Shown: positions 1-7,520 of the stretch, one piece after another
How positions within the stretch are numbered: the stretch's first letter is position 1
Layout of the letters: the number at the start of each line of letters is the position of its first letter
Assembly (NCBI GenBank): GCA_017522905.1
Contig: JAFWXY010000161.1
Location: 1 to 32,343, forward strand
Reading direction: 5' to 3'
Length of the DNA stretch: 32,343 bases
Source of the DNA: Clostridia bacterium
GTDB taxonomy: Bacteria > Bacillota > Clostridia > Oscillospirales > CAG-272
Notes under the pieces: model-generated
Databases searched by the model: none
Told to the model about the DNA's origin: nothing
What the model saw: only the letters and a program-made list of their open reading frames with translations
Program-made: the position numbers and the translations under genes

Positions 1-1356
1 CTTGCCGAGATTCTTGTGAGCAAGCACACCAAGGTATGCCTTATTCTCCTCGATGACCGTCACCGCACCCTCAACCTCAAGCTTAGAGCCGCCATTGTCC
101 TCAGTGACATTTTCCGTTTCGGTTTCGGTTTCGGTATCTATATCATCTTCTGTTTCATGCTCTGTCTGTTGCTGTGTGGGTGCTTCTGTCTTTTCTTCGG
201 TTGGATCCTCTGTCAAAGGTCTTGTAGTTACCTCGGTTTCTCCGCCAAATAATGAGTCAAGCATTCCGCCTCCGAACACGGCCGCCGCTCCAATAGCAAT
301 GGCAAGTAAAAGCGAAATAATGATAATCGGTACCGCCTTGCTCTTCTTTTTTGTGGGAGTGGGAGCAGGTGCAGGTGTGGGAGCAGGCGCGGGGGCAGGT
401 GTGGGTGCCGGAGCAGGCGCAGGCTCTTTTGCGGGCGCTTCCTTTTTCTTGTATGCCTTGAGAATGTTCTCAACACCCTCTACAAGCTCCTGCAAAAATC
501 CAAGTCTGGACATATCAAGCGCCTGAAGGTTTGAAAACTCTACGGGCAGATCGTACGCATCCATATCGCGGTACGCGGGTATAAGCACCTTGCGCTCACC
601 CTTCTTTATCTGTCCCAAGAATCTAGACCACTCGTTTCTGACCCAGACAGCCTCGAAATGCTCCTTCTTTGTTCCGAGAACGACCATGACCTTCGAGGAA
701 TTGAGCGCAGAGAATATGTAGGGCTCATACGCGCTTCCAAGCTTGCCCTGAAGAGTTACGCGCGCAAAGAATACCTTATATCCGTCTCTCGTCAGCTCGT
801 GGTAAAGATCCTGCGCCAAAATAGAGTCGCGCGATCTTCTTCCCTCTGCATCGGTCTCCTTATAACAAATGAAAATATCAAAGGGCTCTTCCTTTCGGGC
901 GATCTCCATGATACCCTTCTGGATCTCGTTTATAAGCTTAGCCTCTTCCTCGTAGAGCTTTCTCTGCTCGTCGTCGGCATTAGCGATTGCGGACTTATAG
1001 TCCTCGTCGCCGAGAATCGAGGTCATCTGCATACGGTTGACCGTAGGGATCCTGCCTCCCGTGCGCTTGTCCTCAACGTACTCTATACCGTAACGGCAGA
1101 GCACCAGCGACCAATATGCCTCGGGATCGCTCAGATCCTCGTTAAGCAGCTGCTCGTAAAGAGCCTCCGCCTTATCAAATTCGTTATTACGGCGCAGATG
1201 ATTTGCACGCTCAAAAAGATTGGCGCGCTTTTCGTTTTCCAGCTTGGGAAGCGTCTGCTTCGATCCGCAATACTTACATTTTCCTACAGATTTCAAACCG
1301 TCTACCTGTACCAGCTCTCCTCCGCAGAATTTACACTGGAAATTGAATACATCCAT
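1..1356 (-). CDS. Zinc-ribbon / TIR-domain membrane protein (3' end beyond window)
   Basis: The reading frame opens at ATG 1356, preceded by GGACGGAG, and stays open to base 1, so 452 residues are visible and the C-terminus is missing. Residues 8-30 form a CxxC...CxxC zinc ribbon (C8, C11, C27, C30). Residues 45-90 look like a TPR-type helical pair. A TIR domain spans about 157-290, starting FDIFICYKETD and continuing through YKVFFAR, AYEPYIFSALNSSKVMVVLG and VWVRNEW. E211 (in AYEPYIF) is a candidate for the catalytic Glu of NAD-cleaving TIR enzymes. A Pro/Ala-rich linker (309-335) leads to one membrane helix (about 342-362), then a Thr/Glu-rich tail. Proteins of this ribbon-TIR type are common in Clostridia and, as far as I know, uncharacterised. 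With no N-terminal signal, the TIR domain should be cytoplasmic and the tail outside. Whether it is an NADase or a scaffold cannot be told from sequence alone. Confidence 0.85.
   Translation of the reverse strand, partial: MDVFNFQCKFCGGELVQVDGLKSVGKCKYCGSKQTLPKLENEKRANLFERANHLRRNNEFDKAEALYEQLLNEDLSDPEAYWSLVLCRYGIEYVEDKRTGGRIPTVNRMQMTSILGDEDYKSAIANADDEQRKLYEEEAKLINEIQKGIMEIARKEEPFDIFICYKETDAEGRRSRDSILAQDLYHELTRDGYKVFFARVTLQGKLGSAYEPYIFSALNSSKVMVVLGTKKEHFEAVWVRNEWSRFLGQIKKGERKVLIPAYRDMDAYDLPVEFSNLQALDMSRLGFLQELVEGVENILKAYKKKEAPAKEPAPAPAPTPAPAPAPTPAPAPTPTKKKSKAVPIIIISLLLAIAIGAAAVFGGGMLDSLFGGETEVTTRPLTEDPTEEKTEAPTQQQTEHETEDDIDTETETETENVTEDNGGSKLEVEGAVTVIEENKAYLGVLAHKNLGK
352..432 (-). repeat. Pro/Ala/Thr-codon tandem repeat in the TIR gene
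   Basis: Alternating proline with alanine or threonine codons give a near-repetitive GGxGCx tract that encodes the flexible linker between the TIR domain and the membrane helix. A shorter six-base repeat (CGGTTT three times, near 112-131) encodes the Glu-Thr run further downstream. Such tracts often vary in length between strains. Confidence 0.7.
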
Positions 1357-1396
1357 AATTCTCCGTCCTTTTCTTCCGGCTTTCTGGAACCAATTT

Positions 1397-1420
1397 ACCT
1401 ATATTTAGGTATAATATACC
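1397..1420. promoter_or_regulatory. Two overlapping inverted repeats downstream of the TIR promoter
   Basis: ACCTATATTTAGGT (1397-1410) and GGTATAATATACC (1408-1420) are each near-perfect dyads and share the GGT at 1408-1410. They lie about 10 bp downstream of the -10 box on the minus strand, at or just after the expected transcription start, where a repressor operator would sit. They could instead form a weak 5' hairpin in the mRNA. No regulator is identified. Confidence 0.35.
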
Positions 1421-1429
1421 ATTATATAC

Positions 1430-1459
1430 ATTATACCCCCCCCCGACACAATTTGTCAA
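1430..1459 (-). promoter_or_regulatory. TIR-gene promoter with a nine-G run in its spacer
   Basis: Read on the minus strand, TTGACA (1459-1454) and TATAAT (1435-1430) are both perfect consensus boxes separated by 18 bp. Nine of the spacer bases are consecutive G (1444-1436), abutting the -10 box. The expected start point is near 1423. Slippage of one G would give the optimal 17-bp spacer. Confidence 0.75.
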
Positions 1460-1679
1460 TACTTTTTTGAAAAATTCTTAACATTTTTCCTTTTTATGGC
1501 TTAAAAATTCCTAATTTCGGAAATAATCCGCTATTTTTCATCATTTGCACCATAAATTATTTTCAGACATAATCGCTTCGCCCGATTTCGACACTGCTTT
1601 CTCCTTTTTTGATATTAAGGCACAAAATGTTATGGAAATTTTTGGTAAAATTGACAATTGGAATTTTTTGTAAAAAGTA

Positions 1680-1708
1680 TTGCAAAATCTCCTAAATTAT
1701 GGTAAAAT
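1680..1708 (+). promoter_or_regulatory. spo0A promoter
   Basis: TTGCAA (1680-1685), 17 bp, TAAAAT (1703-1708), 45 bp ahead of the start codon. The ribosome binding site is AGGAGG (1738-1743). No convincing sigma-H promoter or Spo0A box is seen, although a diverged one cannot be excluded by eye. Confidence 0.6.
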
Positions 1709-1753
1709 ATCAGTGTAATAAATTTCCAAAAATTTACAGGAGGATACATAAAA

Positions 1754-2545
1754 ATGGAATACAATACAAAAATTCTGATAGCGGACGAAAACGCCGCCGC
1801 GCGTGCAAGACTCAAGGAGTGCTTTACCGAGGCGGGATGCAGATATATTGAGGAGGCGGTCAACGGTGAGGATGCCCTCTCCAAAATAGGCAGAATACAC
1901 CCCGACGTGGTAATTATAGATATATGGATGTCAAAGCTTGACGGTCTGAGCGTAGTAAGAAGCGCCAAGGCGACGTCATACGGCGAGGATAAGCCGCCCG
2001 TCATAATAATGACCTCCCCTATCTCAAACCAAAATATATTCGTGCAGGCATTGCAGGCAGGAGCCGAGCTTTGCCTTATCAAGCCCCTCAACCACTCAAA
2101 TCTTATTGAGTACGTTGAGAGTATGCTAAAAAACAGAAAAATGAAGATAGACGTCTCGGCAGACGGCACAAGGGCAATGCAGGATAACACTCCCGATATA
2201 GAAGCACAGGTCACCAGAATAATCCACCAGATCGGTGTGCCGGCGCACATCAAGGGCTATCAGTATCTCCGCACAGCGATCCTCTTGACCGTCAAAGACT
2301 CGGATATTATCAATTCGGTAACCAAGATCCTCTACCCCTCCGTTGCTAAAAAGTATTCCACCACGACAAGCCGTGTCGAGCGTGCTATCCGCCACGCAAT
2401 CGAGGTCGCATGGGATCGCGGCGACGTGGATACCCTCAATTCCTACTTCGGCTACACCATTCAAAACAACCGCGGAAAGCCCACGAACTCTGAGTTTATC
2501 GCAATGATCGCAGATAATCTCCGACTTAAGTATAAATTATATTGA
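1754..2545 (+). CDS. spo0A: Sporulation master regulator Spo0A
   Basis: A 263-residue response regulator, close to the usual 260-270. The receiver domain (1-125) has the acidic pair D11/E12, phospho-acceptor D56 (same number as in Bacillus subtilis), switch Thr in IIMTS and the conserved Lys in LIKPLNH. The C-terminal effector domain carries family-specific stretches: [41 protein letters not shown] and [18 protein letters not shown], the last two covering the DNA-recognition helix region. When phosphorylated, Spo0A binds 0A boxes and starts sporulation and other stationary-phase programmes. The loop after D56 reads [10 protein letters not shown], where the usual motif has Pro after Met; here it is Ser. 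The gene stands alone between its own promoter and terminator and is not beside spoIVB, its common neighbour. Confidence 0.97.
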   Translation: MEYNTKILIADENAAARARLKECFTEAGCRYIEEAVNGEDALSKIGRIHPDVVIIDIWMSKLDGLSVVRSAKATSYGEDKPPVIIMTSPISNQNIFVQALQAGAELCLIKPLNHSNLIEYVESMLKNRKMKIDVSADGTRAMQDNTPDIEAQVTRIIHQIGVPAHIKGYQYLRTAILLTVKDSDIINSVTKILYPSVAKKYSTTTSRVERAIRHAIEVAWDRGDVDTLNSYFGYTIQNNRGKPTNSEFIAMIADNLRLKYKLY

Positions 2546-2552
2546 TCTGAAA

Positions 2553-2580
2553 AACGGCGGGATTTCCCGCCGTTCTCTTT
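2553..2580 (+). terminator. Rho-independent terminator of spo0A
   Basis: A 9-bp stem AACGGCGGG/CCCGCCGTT with an ATTT loop, followed by CTCTTT, starts 8 bases after the stop codon. Confidence 0.85.
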
Positions 2581-2615
2581 ATCCGCAATACAAAATAAAA
2601 AATTCCCTTCACCAC

Positions 2616-2644
2616 TTTACAAGTATGAAAATATGTGCTACAAT
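2616..2644 (+). promoter_or_regulatory. Promoter of the HAD gene
   Basis: TTTACA (2616-2621), 17 bp, TACAAT (2639-2644). A strong AGGAGG (2671-2676) sits 9 bases before the ATG at 2686. Confidence 0.75.
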
Positions 2645-2685
2645 GTATTTGGATACAAATGTGATTTTTCAGGAGGTATAACTTT

Positions 2686-3552
2686 ATGGCAAAGACCACC
2701 ATCGGAATTTTATACAACTTTGATAAAACTCTCTGCACGACCGATATGCAGGAGTACAGCTTTATAAAAAATCTCGGAATGACTCCATCGGAATTCTGGG
2801 GCGCAGCGGCCGACTTAACAAGCAAGTACGAGGTTGAGAAGATCCTCTCCTACATGTGCGTTATGATCCGCAAGTGTAAGGAAAAAGGCATCAAGCTCAC
2901 AGAGGAATATCTCCGCTCCTGCGGCGAGAACGTCGTACTCTTCAAGGGTGTATCCTCTTGGTTTGATCGCATCAACGAGTACGGTGAATCTCTCGGCGTT
3001 AACATTGAGCACTATATCATCTCCTCGGGTACCTATGAGATTATTCAGGGAACACCTATCGCAAAGTACTTCAAGAGAATCTACGCATGCAGATATATGT
3101 ACAACGAGGACGGAGAGGCTGTTTGGCCCGCCCTCGCGATCAACTACACCCAGAAAACTCAGTACATCTACCGTATCTCCAAGGGCGTTCTTGACGCTAA
3201 CGACGACTACAACCTCAACCGCGTTCAGGACGGTAGCCAGCGCCGCATTGCTTACAACAATATGATCTATATCGGCGACGGAATGACCGATATCCCCTGC
3301 ATGAAGATGGTTAAGCAGAGAGGCGGAAAGTCTATCGCACTCTACCCCTCGGGTAGAAGCGAGACGGTTAAGACCCTTGTTGAAGACAACCGTATCAACT
3401 ACGTTTGCGTTGCAGACTACTCTCCTAACTCTTCTCTTGAGAAGATAGTAAAGCTAATGATCGAAAACATGGCTGTGCTTGACAGACTTAAAAACAAAGA
3501 GGAGCAGCAGCTCTCGCAGTATCGCCGCGCATACGAGGATATTGACGACTAA
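2686..3552 (+). CDS. HAD-superfamily phosphatase homologue with altered nucleophile
   Basis: A 288-residue protein of the haloacid dehalogenase superfamily, phosphoserine-phosphatase-like branch. Motif I reads LYNFDKTL, so the nucleophile of the DxDxT motif (residue 11) is Asn while D13 and T15 are kept. Motif II is the Ser in YIISSG, motif III a Lys in the YTQKTQYIYRISKG region, and motif IV GDGMTD. A helical cap lies between motifs I and II. Family members normally use the first Asp to form a phospho-aspartyl intermediate. With Asn there, hydrolysis should be lost or very weak, so the protein may be an inactive regulator or binding protein, unless the Asn deamidates. It is transcribed alone, and no substrate can be inferred. 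Confidence 0.85.
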   Translation: MAKTTIGILYNFDKTLCTTDMQEYSFIKNLGMTPSEFWGAAADLTSKYEVEKILSYMCVMIRKCKEKGIKLTEEYLRSCGENVVLFKGVSSWFDRINEYGESLGVNIEHYIISSGTYEIIQGTPIAKYFKRIYACRYMYNEDGEAVWPALAINYTQKTQYIYRISKGVLDANDDYNLNRVQDGSQRRIAYNNMIYIGDGMTDIPCMKMVKQRGGKSIALYPSGRSETVKTLVEDNRINYVCVADYSPNSSLEKIVKLMIENMAVLDRLKNKEEQQLSQYRRAYEDIDD

Positions 3553-3575
3553 TCGTGCTGCTTCATACTGCGCAG

Positions 3576-3619
3576 AATAGAACAACCGCATCGGCGAATG
3601 CCGATGCGGTTGTTCTATT
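3576..3619. terminator. Bidirectional terminator, HAD gene / lipoprotein gene
   Basis: A perfect 20-bp stem (3576-3595 with 3600-3619) closes a GAAT loop between two convergent genes. It ends directly at the lipoprotein stop codon, with TTTTATT on the + side. Confidence 0.9.
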
Positions 3620-4552
3620 TTATTCTTCGATTTCCTCACCAAAGAACGCATCGTACCATGATTCGATCTCCTCGTCAGTCCAATCGCTCATATCAGGAAA
3701 TTCCTCATCATCAAAATCCCAATCATACTCCTCGTATGAATCAATATCCTCGGGGAGAGTTACCTTTGTTGTTCCAATCGCAGAAATCTCAGTACTTGAG
3801 ATATTGGATGTGCAAACTGTTACACCGTCCATTTCCATTGTGGCCTCATAGGAGACAACGGTACACTTCAACTCACCGTCCATGTCGTAAATCATCTCAT
3901 AAGTAATCGTATACGTACCGGCATCCTCTTCCTCGACATAGATGTCACTCAAGATCTCGCTCAGGTCAATAATCACGCTATAACTACCGTCTTTATTCTT
4001 GGCAATGATCGCTTCGGCAAAATCCTCCTCTGCAAAATCCATATCATCTGCGGATTCAGAAAGATACATGAACACAAAGTCCTCATAGCTCATTTCTTCT
4101 TTGTACTTTTCGTCGTCAGCATTGACATACAGATATCCATCCGCATACCACATCTCACTTGACATAAAGGGAGTATCGGGGCTTGATGTTACCATGTAAA
4201 TCAGCTCTCCATCAACGTATAAATCTACATTGACAGTGCTTACCGTCTTGGATGCGCCGTACTCTGTTACGGAAAGCGTTGTGGTTTTTGCGGTATAATT
4301 GGTAAGGTCAGCATCGGACGAATCCAGATATGCCTGATATGCGCTCTTGCCTGCAACGTCTTCAACCACGATAGAGCCATTTTCAAGAGTCTCTATCTCC
4401 TCGCTTGCCTGGGTCTCCGTTTCGGTATCGGTAGGTGCGGCAGTCTCACTCTGCTTTGTTTCCGTATCTCCGTTGTCATTGTCGCATCCGACGAAAAGCA
4501 CCGAAGACATGATCAGTAAAACACCCATAATTAAGCACAAAAACTTCTTCAT
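3620..4552 (-). CDS. Acidic lipoprotein of unknown function
   Basis: A 310-residue protein starting at ATG 4552, chosen because AAAGGAG lies just upstream and the signal peptide begins there; the frame extends upstream without a good start. MKK is followed by a hydrophobic stretch and a lipobox ending at C23 (LFVGC), so it should be lipid-anchored on the outer face of the membrane. A Thr/Glu-rich spacer (about 28-50) follows. The body (about 60-290) looks like an all-beta fold with repeated two-residue turns; stretches such as MVTSSPDTPFMSSEMWYADGY and YEATMEMDGV recall lipoproteins that bind lipids or small hydrophobic ligands, but I do not recognise the family. The C-terminal 30 residues are very rich in Asp, Glu and Trp. 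It appears to be a single-gene transcript. Confidence 0.8.
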   Translation of the reverse strand: MKKFLCLIMGVLLIMSSVLFVGCDNDNGDTETKQSETAAPTDTETETQASEEIETLENGSIVVEDVAGKSAYQAYLDSSDADLTNYTAKTTTLSVTEYGASKTVSTVNVDLYVDGELIYMVTSSPDTPFMSSEMWYADGYLYVNADDEKYKEEMSYEDFVFMYLSESADDMDFAEEDFAEAIIAKNKDGSYSVIIDLSEILSDIYVEEEDAGTYTITYEMIYDMDGELKCTVVSYEATMEMDGVTVCTSNISSTEISAIGTTKVTLPEDIDSYEEYDWDFDDEEFPDMSDWTDEEIESWYDAFFGEEIEE

Positions 4553-4594
4553 AATAATCTCCTTTGTCAGTAAAATATTTTTGTGTATAAAGAG

Positions 4595-4624
4595 ATTATA
4601 TCCCCCACCCCCCGAATTTGTCAA
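4595..4624 (-). promoter_or_regulatory. Lipoprotein promoter with G-rich spacer
   Basis: On the minus strand, TTGACA (4624-4619) and TATAAT (4600-4595) flank an 18-bp spacer that contains six G, a T, five G and an A next to the -10 box. The design closely matches the TIR-gene promoter at 1430-1459: both begin TTGACAAATT and have a G-run against the -10 box. Confidence 0.75.
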
Positions 4625-4655
4625 GTGTTTCTTGAAATTTTCTTATTTAATTTTG

Positions 4656-4696
4656 GGAAAAAATATCCACCGTTTCGGTTACCCGAAGCGGTGGAT
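4656..4696 (-). terminator. Terminator of the prmC-ddl-glycosidase transcript
   Basis: A 14-bp stem (4665-4678 with 4683-4696, one mismatch) with a 4-base loop, followed on the minus strand by a run of T (complement of the A-run 4658-4663). It lies 7 bases after the glycosidase stop codon. Confidence 0.85.
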
Positions 4697-4702
4697 AAAA
4701 TT

Positions 4703-7489
4703 TTAGATTATTCCTGTAGAAACAAGGCAATAACCCTCTTTGAATTCCTGGGAGGTAAATCCTGTCCAGAGGCAAGGAGCCTTGTAGAAGTGTCCGGGGC
4801 CTACCCAGTAGCTCTCGCCCTGTGCCATATGGTGAGGACCTAAGAGGTTACGGAGGTTGTTGAGGATCTCTATCTCAATCTCGTTTTCGCCAACTGTGAG
4901 ATATTCGGAAATATCCACCTCGTATGGAGCCCAGAGCAGCGTGCGGACGTGCTTTCCGTTTACGGTAAGCTTTATTACGTTTACACCCTTCTTATTGAAT
5001 ACTACCTTGTAGTTGGTGTTGTCAAGGTTGTACTTGCGGCTAAATACCATCTTTCCGGAGAAGAAGGGATATCCGTTCTGCTCCAGAGATGCAAGAGCTG
5101 CTGTTTCGCTTGCCTTTGTAAGCGAGAATGCACCCTCGGTGTAATAAGCGTTTCTGCCTACGTCGACAAACTCGCCTTCACACTTGACTGCAAAGTCACC
5201 GACAAGGTAAATTGACTCGATCTCCATATCGTACGCGAGCTTGTTCTTCTCAGACTCAAAATGAACCGCCTTCTTGATGTTCTCATAGACCTCGTCGCTC
5301 TGCTTGAAGTTGACAGACATCTCGATCTCGTTCTCGCCTGTGCGCGCATACCTTCTGATATCGATCATTCTGAAGGAAACGTCACGGAAGTATCCGCAGT
5401 CGGTCTTATCGACCGTCTCGCCGTTAACCTTAATGTCAAATATCTCGGGGGTTTCGCAAGCCAAGTAAAGCTTATCCGAAAGCTCCTCTATCTCTGCCTT
5501 GAATACACATTTTATGTCCACGGGTCTTGCAAGGTCGTACGCCTTCTGCGCTACGTCAAGAACGTACGCGCCCTTCTCGACAAGCTCACCGTCAAAGTAA
5601 TAGTCGCACTTGTCAATGGTTAAGGAGTTATAGGACTTATCCTTGATGCTCCACTCTCCCGACATATCAAGAGCCCGTGGCTCCTTCTCTGCCGTCTTTT
5701 CGGCGCGAGGACTTCCGTCATCAACCACAAGAAGGCTTCCGTAAGGCGGGAACGTGTACTCTCCCGTAAACTCTTCTCGGTCGCCCGTCTCAATATTGAT
5801 GCAGTAGCTTCCCTTTTCGATAACAGACTTCTGGGCGTCGTCGGTGGAGTTTACAAAGTAATGCACCGTCATATCGTCAAACTCGCGGAGAGTATACGTG
5901 ATGTTGGGGTTATCTATAATGCTTGCGGGCGCAAGATCTTCAACGGTAGTAATAATACCGCCGTTAGCCTTGAATTCGTCGAGAAGCTTCTGTGTATAGG
6001 GCAAAAACTTTATGTAATCGGGGAGAACTATGGTCGTATATTCCATCTCTCCGATAATAAATTTGTTGCCCTCAACGCGTCCGTGACGCTCGATCATTAT
6101 CTCGTCGCCGAAATGGAAAGGAATATGCTTCTTTTCAAGAGCCGCCGCCGTACTTACAAGAGAGTGGTTATAGTAGTCTATGCCCTTCTTGCCGCCCTTG
6201 GCAACGGTCTTGCCAAGGAAGACGCTCTCGTTGAACCAGGAGTCACTTGACATATCCTCAACCTTGTAGCATATCCAGCCCGAGGTCATGTTGTGCATAA
6301 GAAGTGTATCGACAACTACCTTACCCTCTGCAAGCACCATACCTATACGGGACATTGCATCGTTGAATACCTTATATTCGTCCCACCAGGGCTGCTGGCA
6401 GTACATTGCCGGCGGATAGTCTCTCTTTCTGATTCCGCGCATAGAATATCCAAGCAAATGCTGGCACATAAGGTTGATTCCGCGCACCATCATCCACTCG
6501 TAGTTTCTCTTAAGCTCGTCGTGTCCTACGTTGTGACCGCAAAGCGCAAAGGTCTCGGAAAGCACCTGCTTTTTGCCTGTCTGCGCCGCAACCGAGGATA
6601 CCTGCATGGGAGTCAGACAGTCGAAGATGTTTCTTCCAAGCCAGTCCATGCCGGGGATAGTCATATACTCGTAGTGGGGCATGCATGCGCCCTCGGAGTC
6701 TACCTGGATCTTTAGGTCCTCCTCAAGCACAACGTGACCTGTAAAGCCAAGTCCGTGCGCTACACACCAGTCGTAGATCTGCTTCATAAAGTTCTTTGAG
6801 AAGAGCTCTGTATAAAGCTTTCTGTAATTGATCCTTATATCCTCGTAACCCTCGATATCATAGTAGAGAGCATCAAGCTTATCGTATATCTCCTCGCCGT
6901 AAGCCCTCTTGTACTCCTCGGGGAGGATCAGGCTCCACGGGATACCGTTACGCGATATCTGGGGTTCGTCGGTAAAGAAGCCGTCAAAGCTGTTGCCATA
7001 CTTCTCGTAATAAGGAACGTAGATCTCCTTAATAAAGTCGGCTGTGACCTCTCCGTCAAGAGTGTCAACGTAGAAGGGGTTGACGTCGTAATAGAAGATG
7101 CTCTTCTCTGTTTTTGTAATGATTCTGTGGGGCTCTATATCGCTCATATCTGCATCAACGGGGCGGATGCGGAGATACTTCTGCCAGTACTTCTCGCCCT
7201 TACCGTTGACCTTTCCGCCGCCAAAGCCCGAGGGCCAGCCGTTCTCGTCGTAAGCCCACGCGTGCATTCCGCGCTTGTTACATTCATCTATTGCCGCAGC
7301 AATGTTGTCAAACCACTCTTCACCCATGTACTCGGTCTGAAGACCTCCGCGCGCGTGCATAAAGTATCCGCCATGGCCTGTTTCGTCCATGATTGCAGTC
7401 TGCCTGCGGGTCTCCTCGCAATCAAGCCTTTCATTCCAAGACCAAAAGGGCACCGGACGGTACTTTTTGTCTATATTTTTAAAATCCAT
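4703..7489 (-). CDS. Large cytosolic glycoside hydrolase, GH106-like
   Basis: A 928-residue protein with no signal peptide. The N-terminus (RPVPFWSWNERLD, GGYFMHARGGL, AWAYDENGWPSGFGGG) marks a group of large bacterial glycosidases that I relate to family GH106 (alpha-L-rhamnosidase); this assignment is from memory of motifs and is uncertain. A barrel-type catalytic part covers about 1-540. E175 (FTDEPQ) and E312 (VLSETF) are candidate catalytic acids. Beta-sandwich modules follow, the last (about 800-928) resembling a galactose-binding fold with VKLTVNGKHV-like strands ending in GENEIEIEILNNLRNLLGP. ATG 7489 is preceded by AAAGGAG. It begins 31 bases after ddl and shares its transcript, so it would act on imported oligosaccharides. 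The substrate is not known. Confidence 0.7.
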   Translation of the reverse strand: MDFKNIDKKYRPVPFWSWNERLDCEETRRQTAIMDETGHGGYFMHARGGLQTEYMGEEWFDNIAAAIDECNKRGMHAWAYDENGWPSGFGGGKVNGKGEKYWQKYLRIRPVDADMSDIEPHRIITKTEKSIFYYDVNPFYVDTLDGEVTADFIKEIYVPYYEKYGNSFDGFFTDEPQISRNGIPWSLILPEEYKRAYGEEIYDKLDALYYDIEGYEDIRINYRKLYTELFSKNFMKQIYDWCVAHGLGFTGHVVLEEDLKIQVDSEGACMPHYEYMTIPGMDWLGRNIFDCLTPMQVSSVAAQTGKKQVLSETFALCGHNVGHDELKRNYEWMMVRGINLMCQHLLGYSMRGIRKRDYPPAMYCQQPWWDEYKVFNDAMSRIGMVLAEGKVVVDTLLMHNMTSGWICYKVEDMSSDSWFNESVFLGKTVAKGGKKGIDYYNHSLVSTAAALEKKHIPFHFGDEIMIERHGRVEGNKFIIGEMEYTTIVLPDYIKFLPYTQKLLDEFKANGGIITTVEDLAPASIIDNPNITYTLREFDDMTVHYFVNSTDDAQKSVIEKGSYCINIETGDREEFTGEYTFPPYGSLLVVDDGSPRAEKTAEKEPRALDMSGEWSIKDKSYNSLTIDKCDYYFDGELVEKGAYVLDVAQKAYDLARPVDIKCVFKAEIEELSDKLYLACETPEIFDIKVNGETVDKTDCGYFRDVSFRMIDIRRYARTGENEIEMSVNFKQSDEVYENIKKAVHFESEKNKLAYDMEIESIYLVGDFAVKCEGEFVDVGRNAYYTEGAFSLTKASETAALASLEQNGYPFFSGKMVFSRKYNLDNTNYKVVFNKKGVNVIKLTVNGKHVRTLLWAPYEVDISEYLTVGENEIEIEILNNLRNLLGPHHMAQGESYWVGPGHFYKAPCLWTGFTSQEFKEGYCLVSTGII

Positions 7490-7520
7490 GCTGTTTCTCC
7501 TTTCCTGTGCAGCGTGAAAA

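Larger units (their letters stand above)
1357..1753. other. Divergent AT-rich intergenic region, TIR gene / spo0A
   Basis: This 397-bp gap separates two divergent genes. It holds the TIR promoter and dyads (1397-1459) and the spo0A promoter (1680-1708). Bases 1460-1679 are AT-rich; I see no open reading frame, RNA gene or clear structure there. Confidence 0.6.

Noticed and set aside
352..432. CRISPR-like or minisatellite array
   Set aside because: The repetition is explained by Pro/Ala codons in an open frame; there are no unique spacers.
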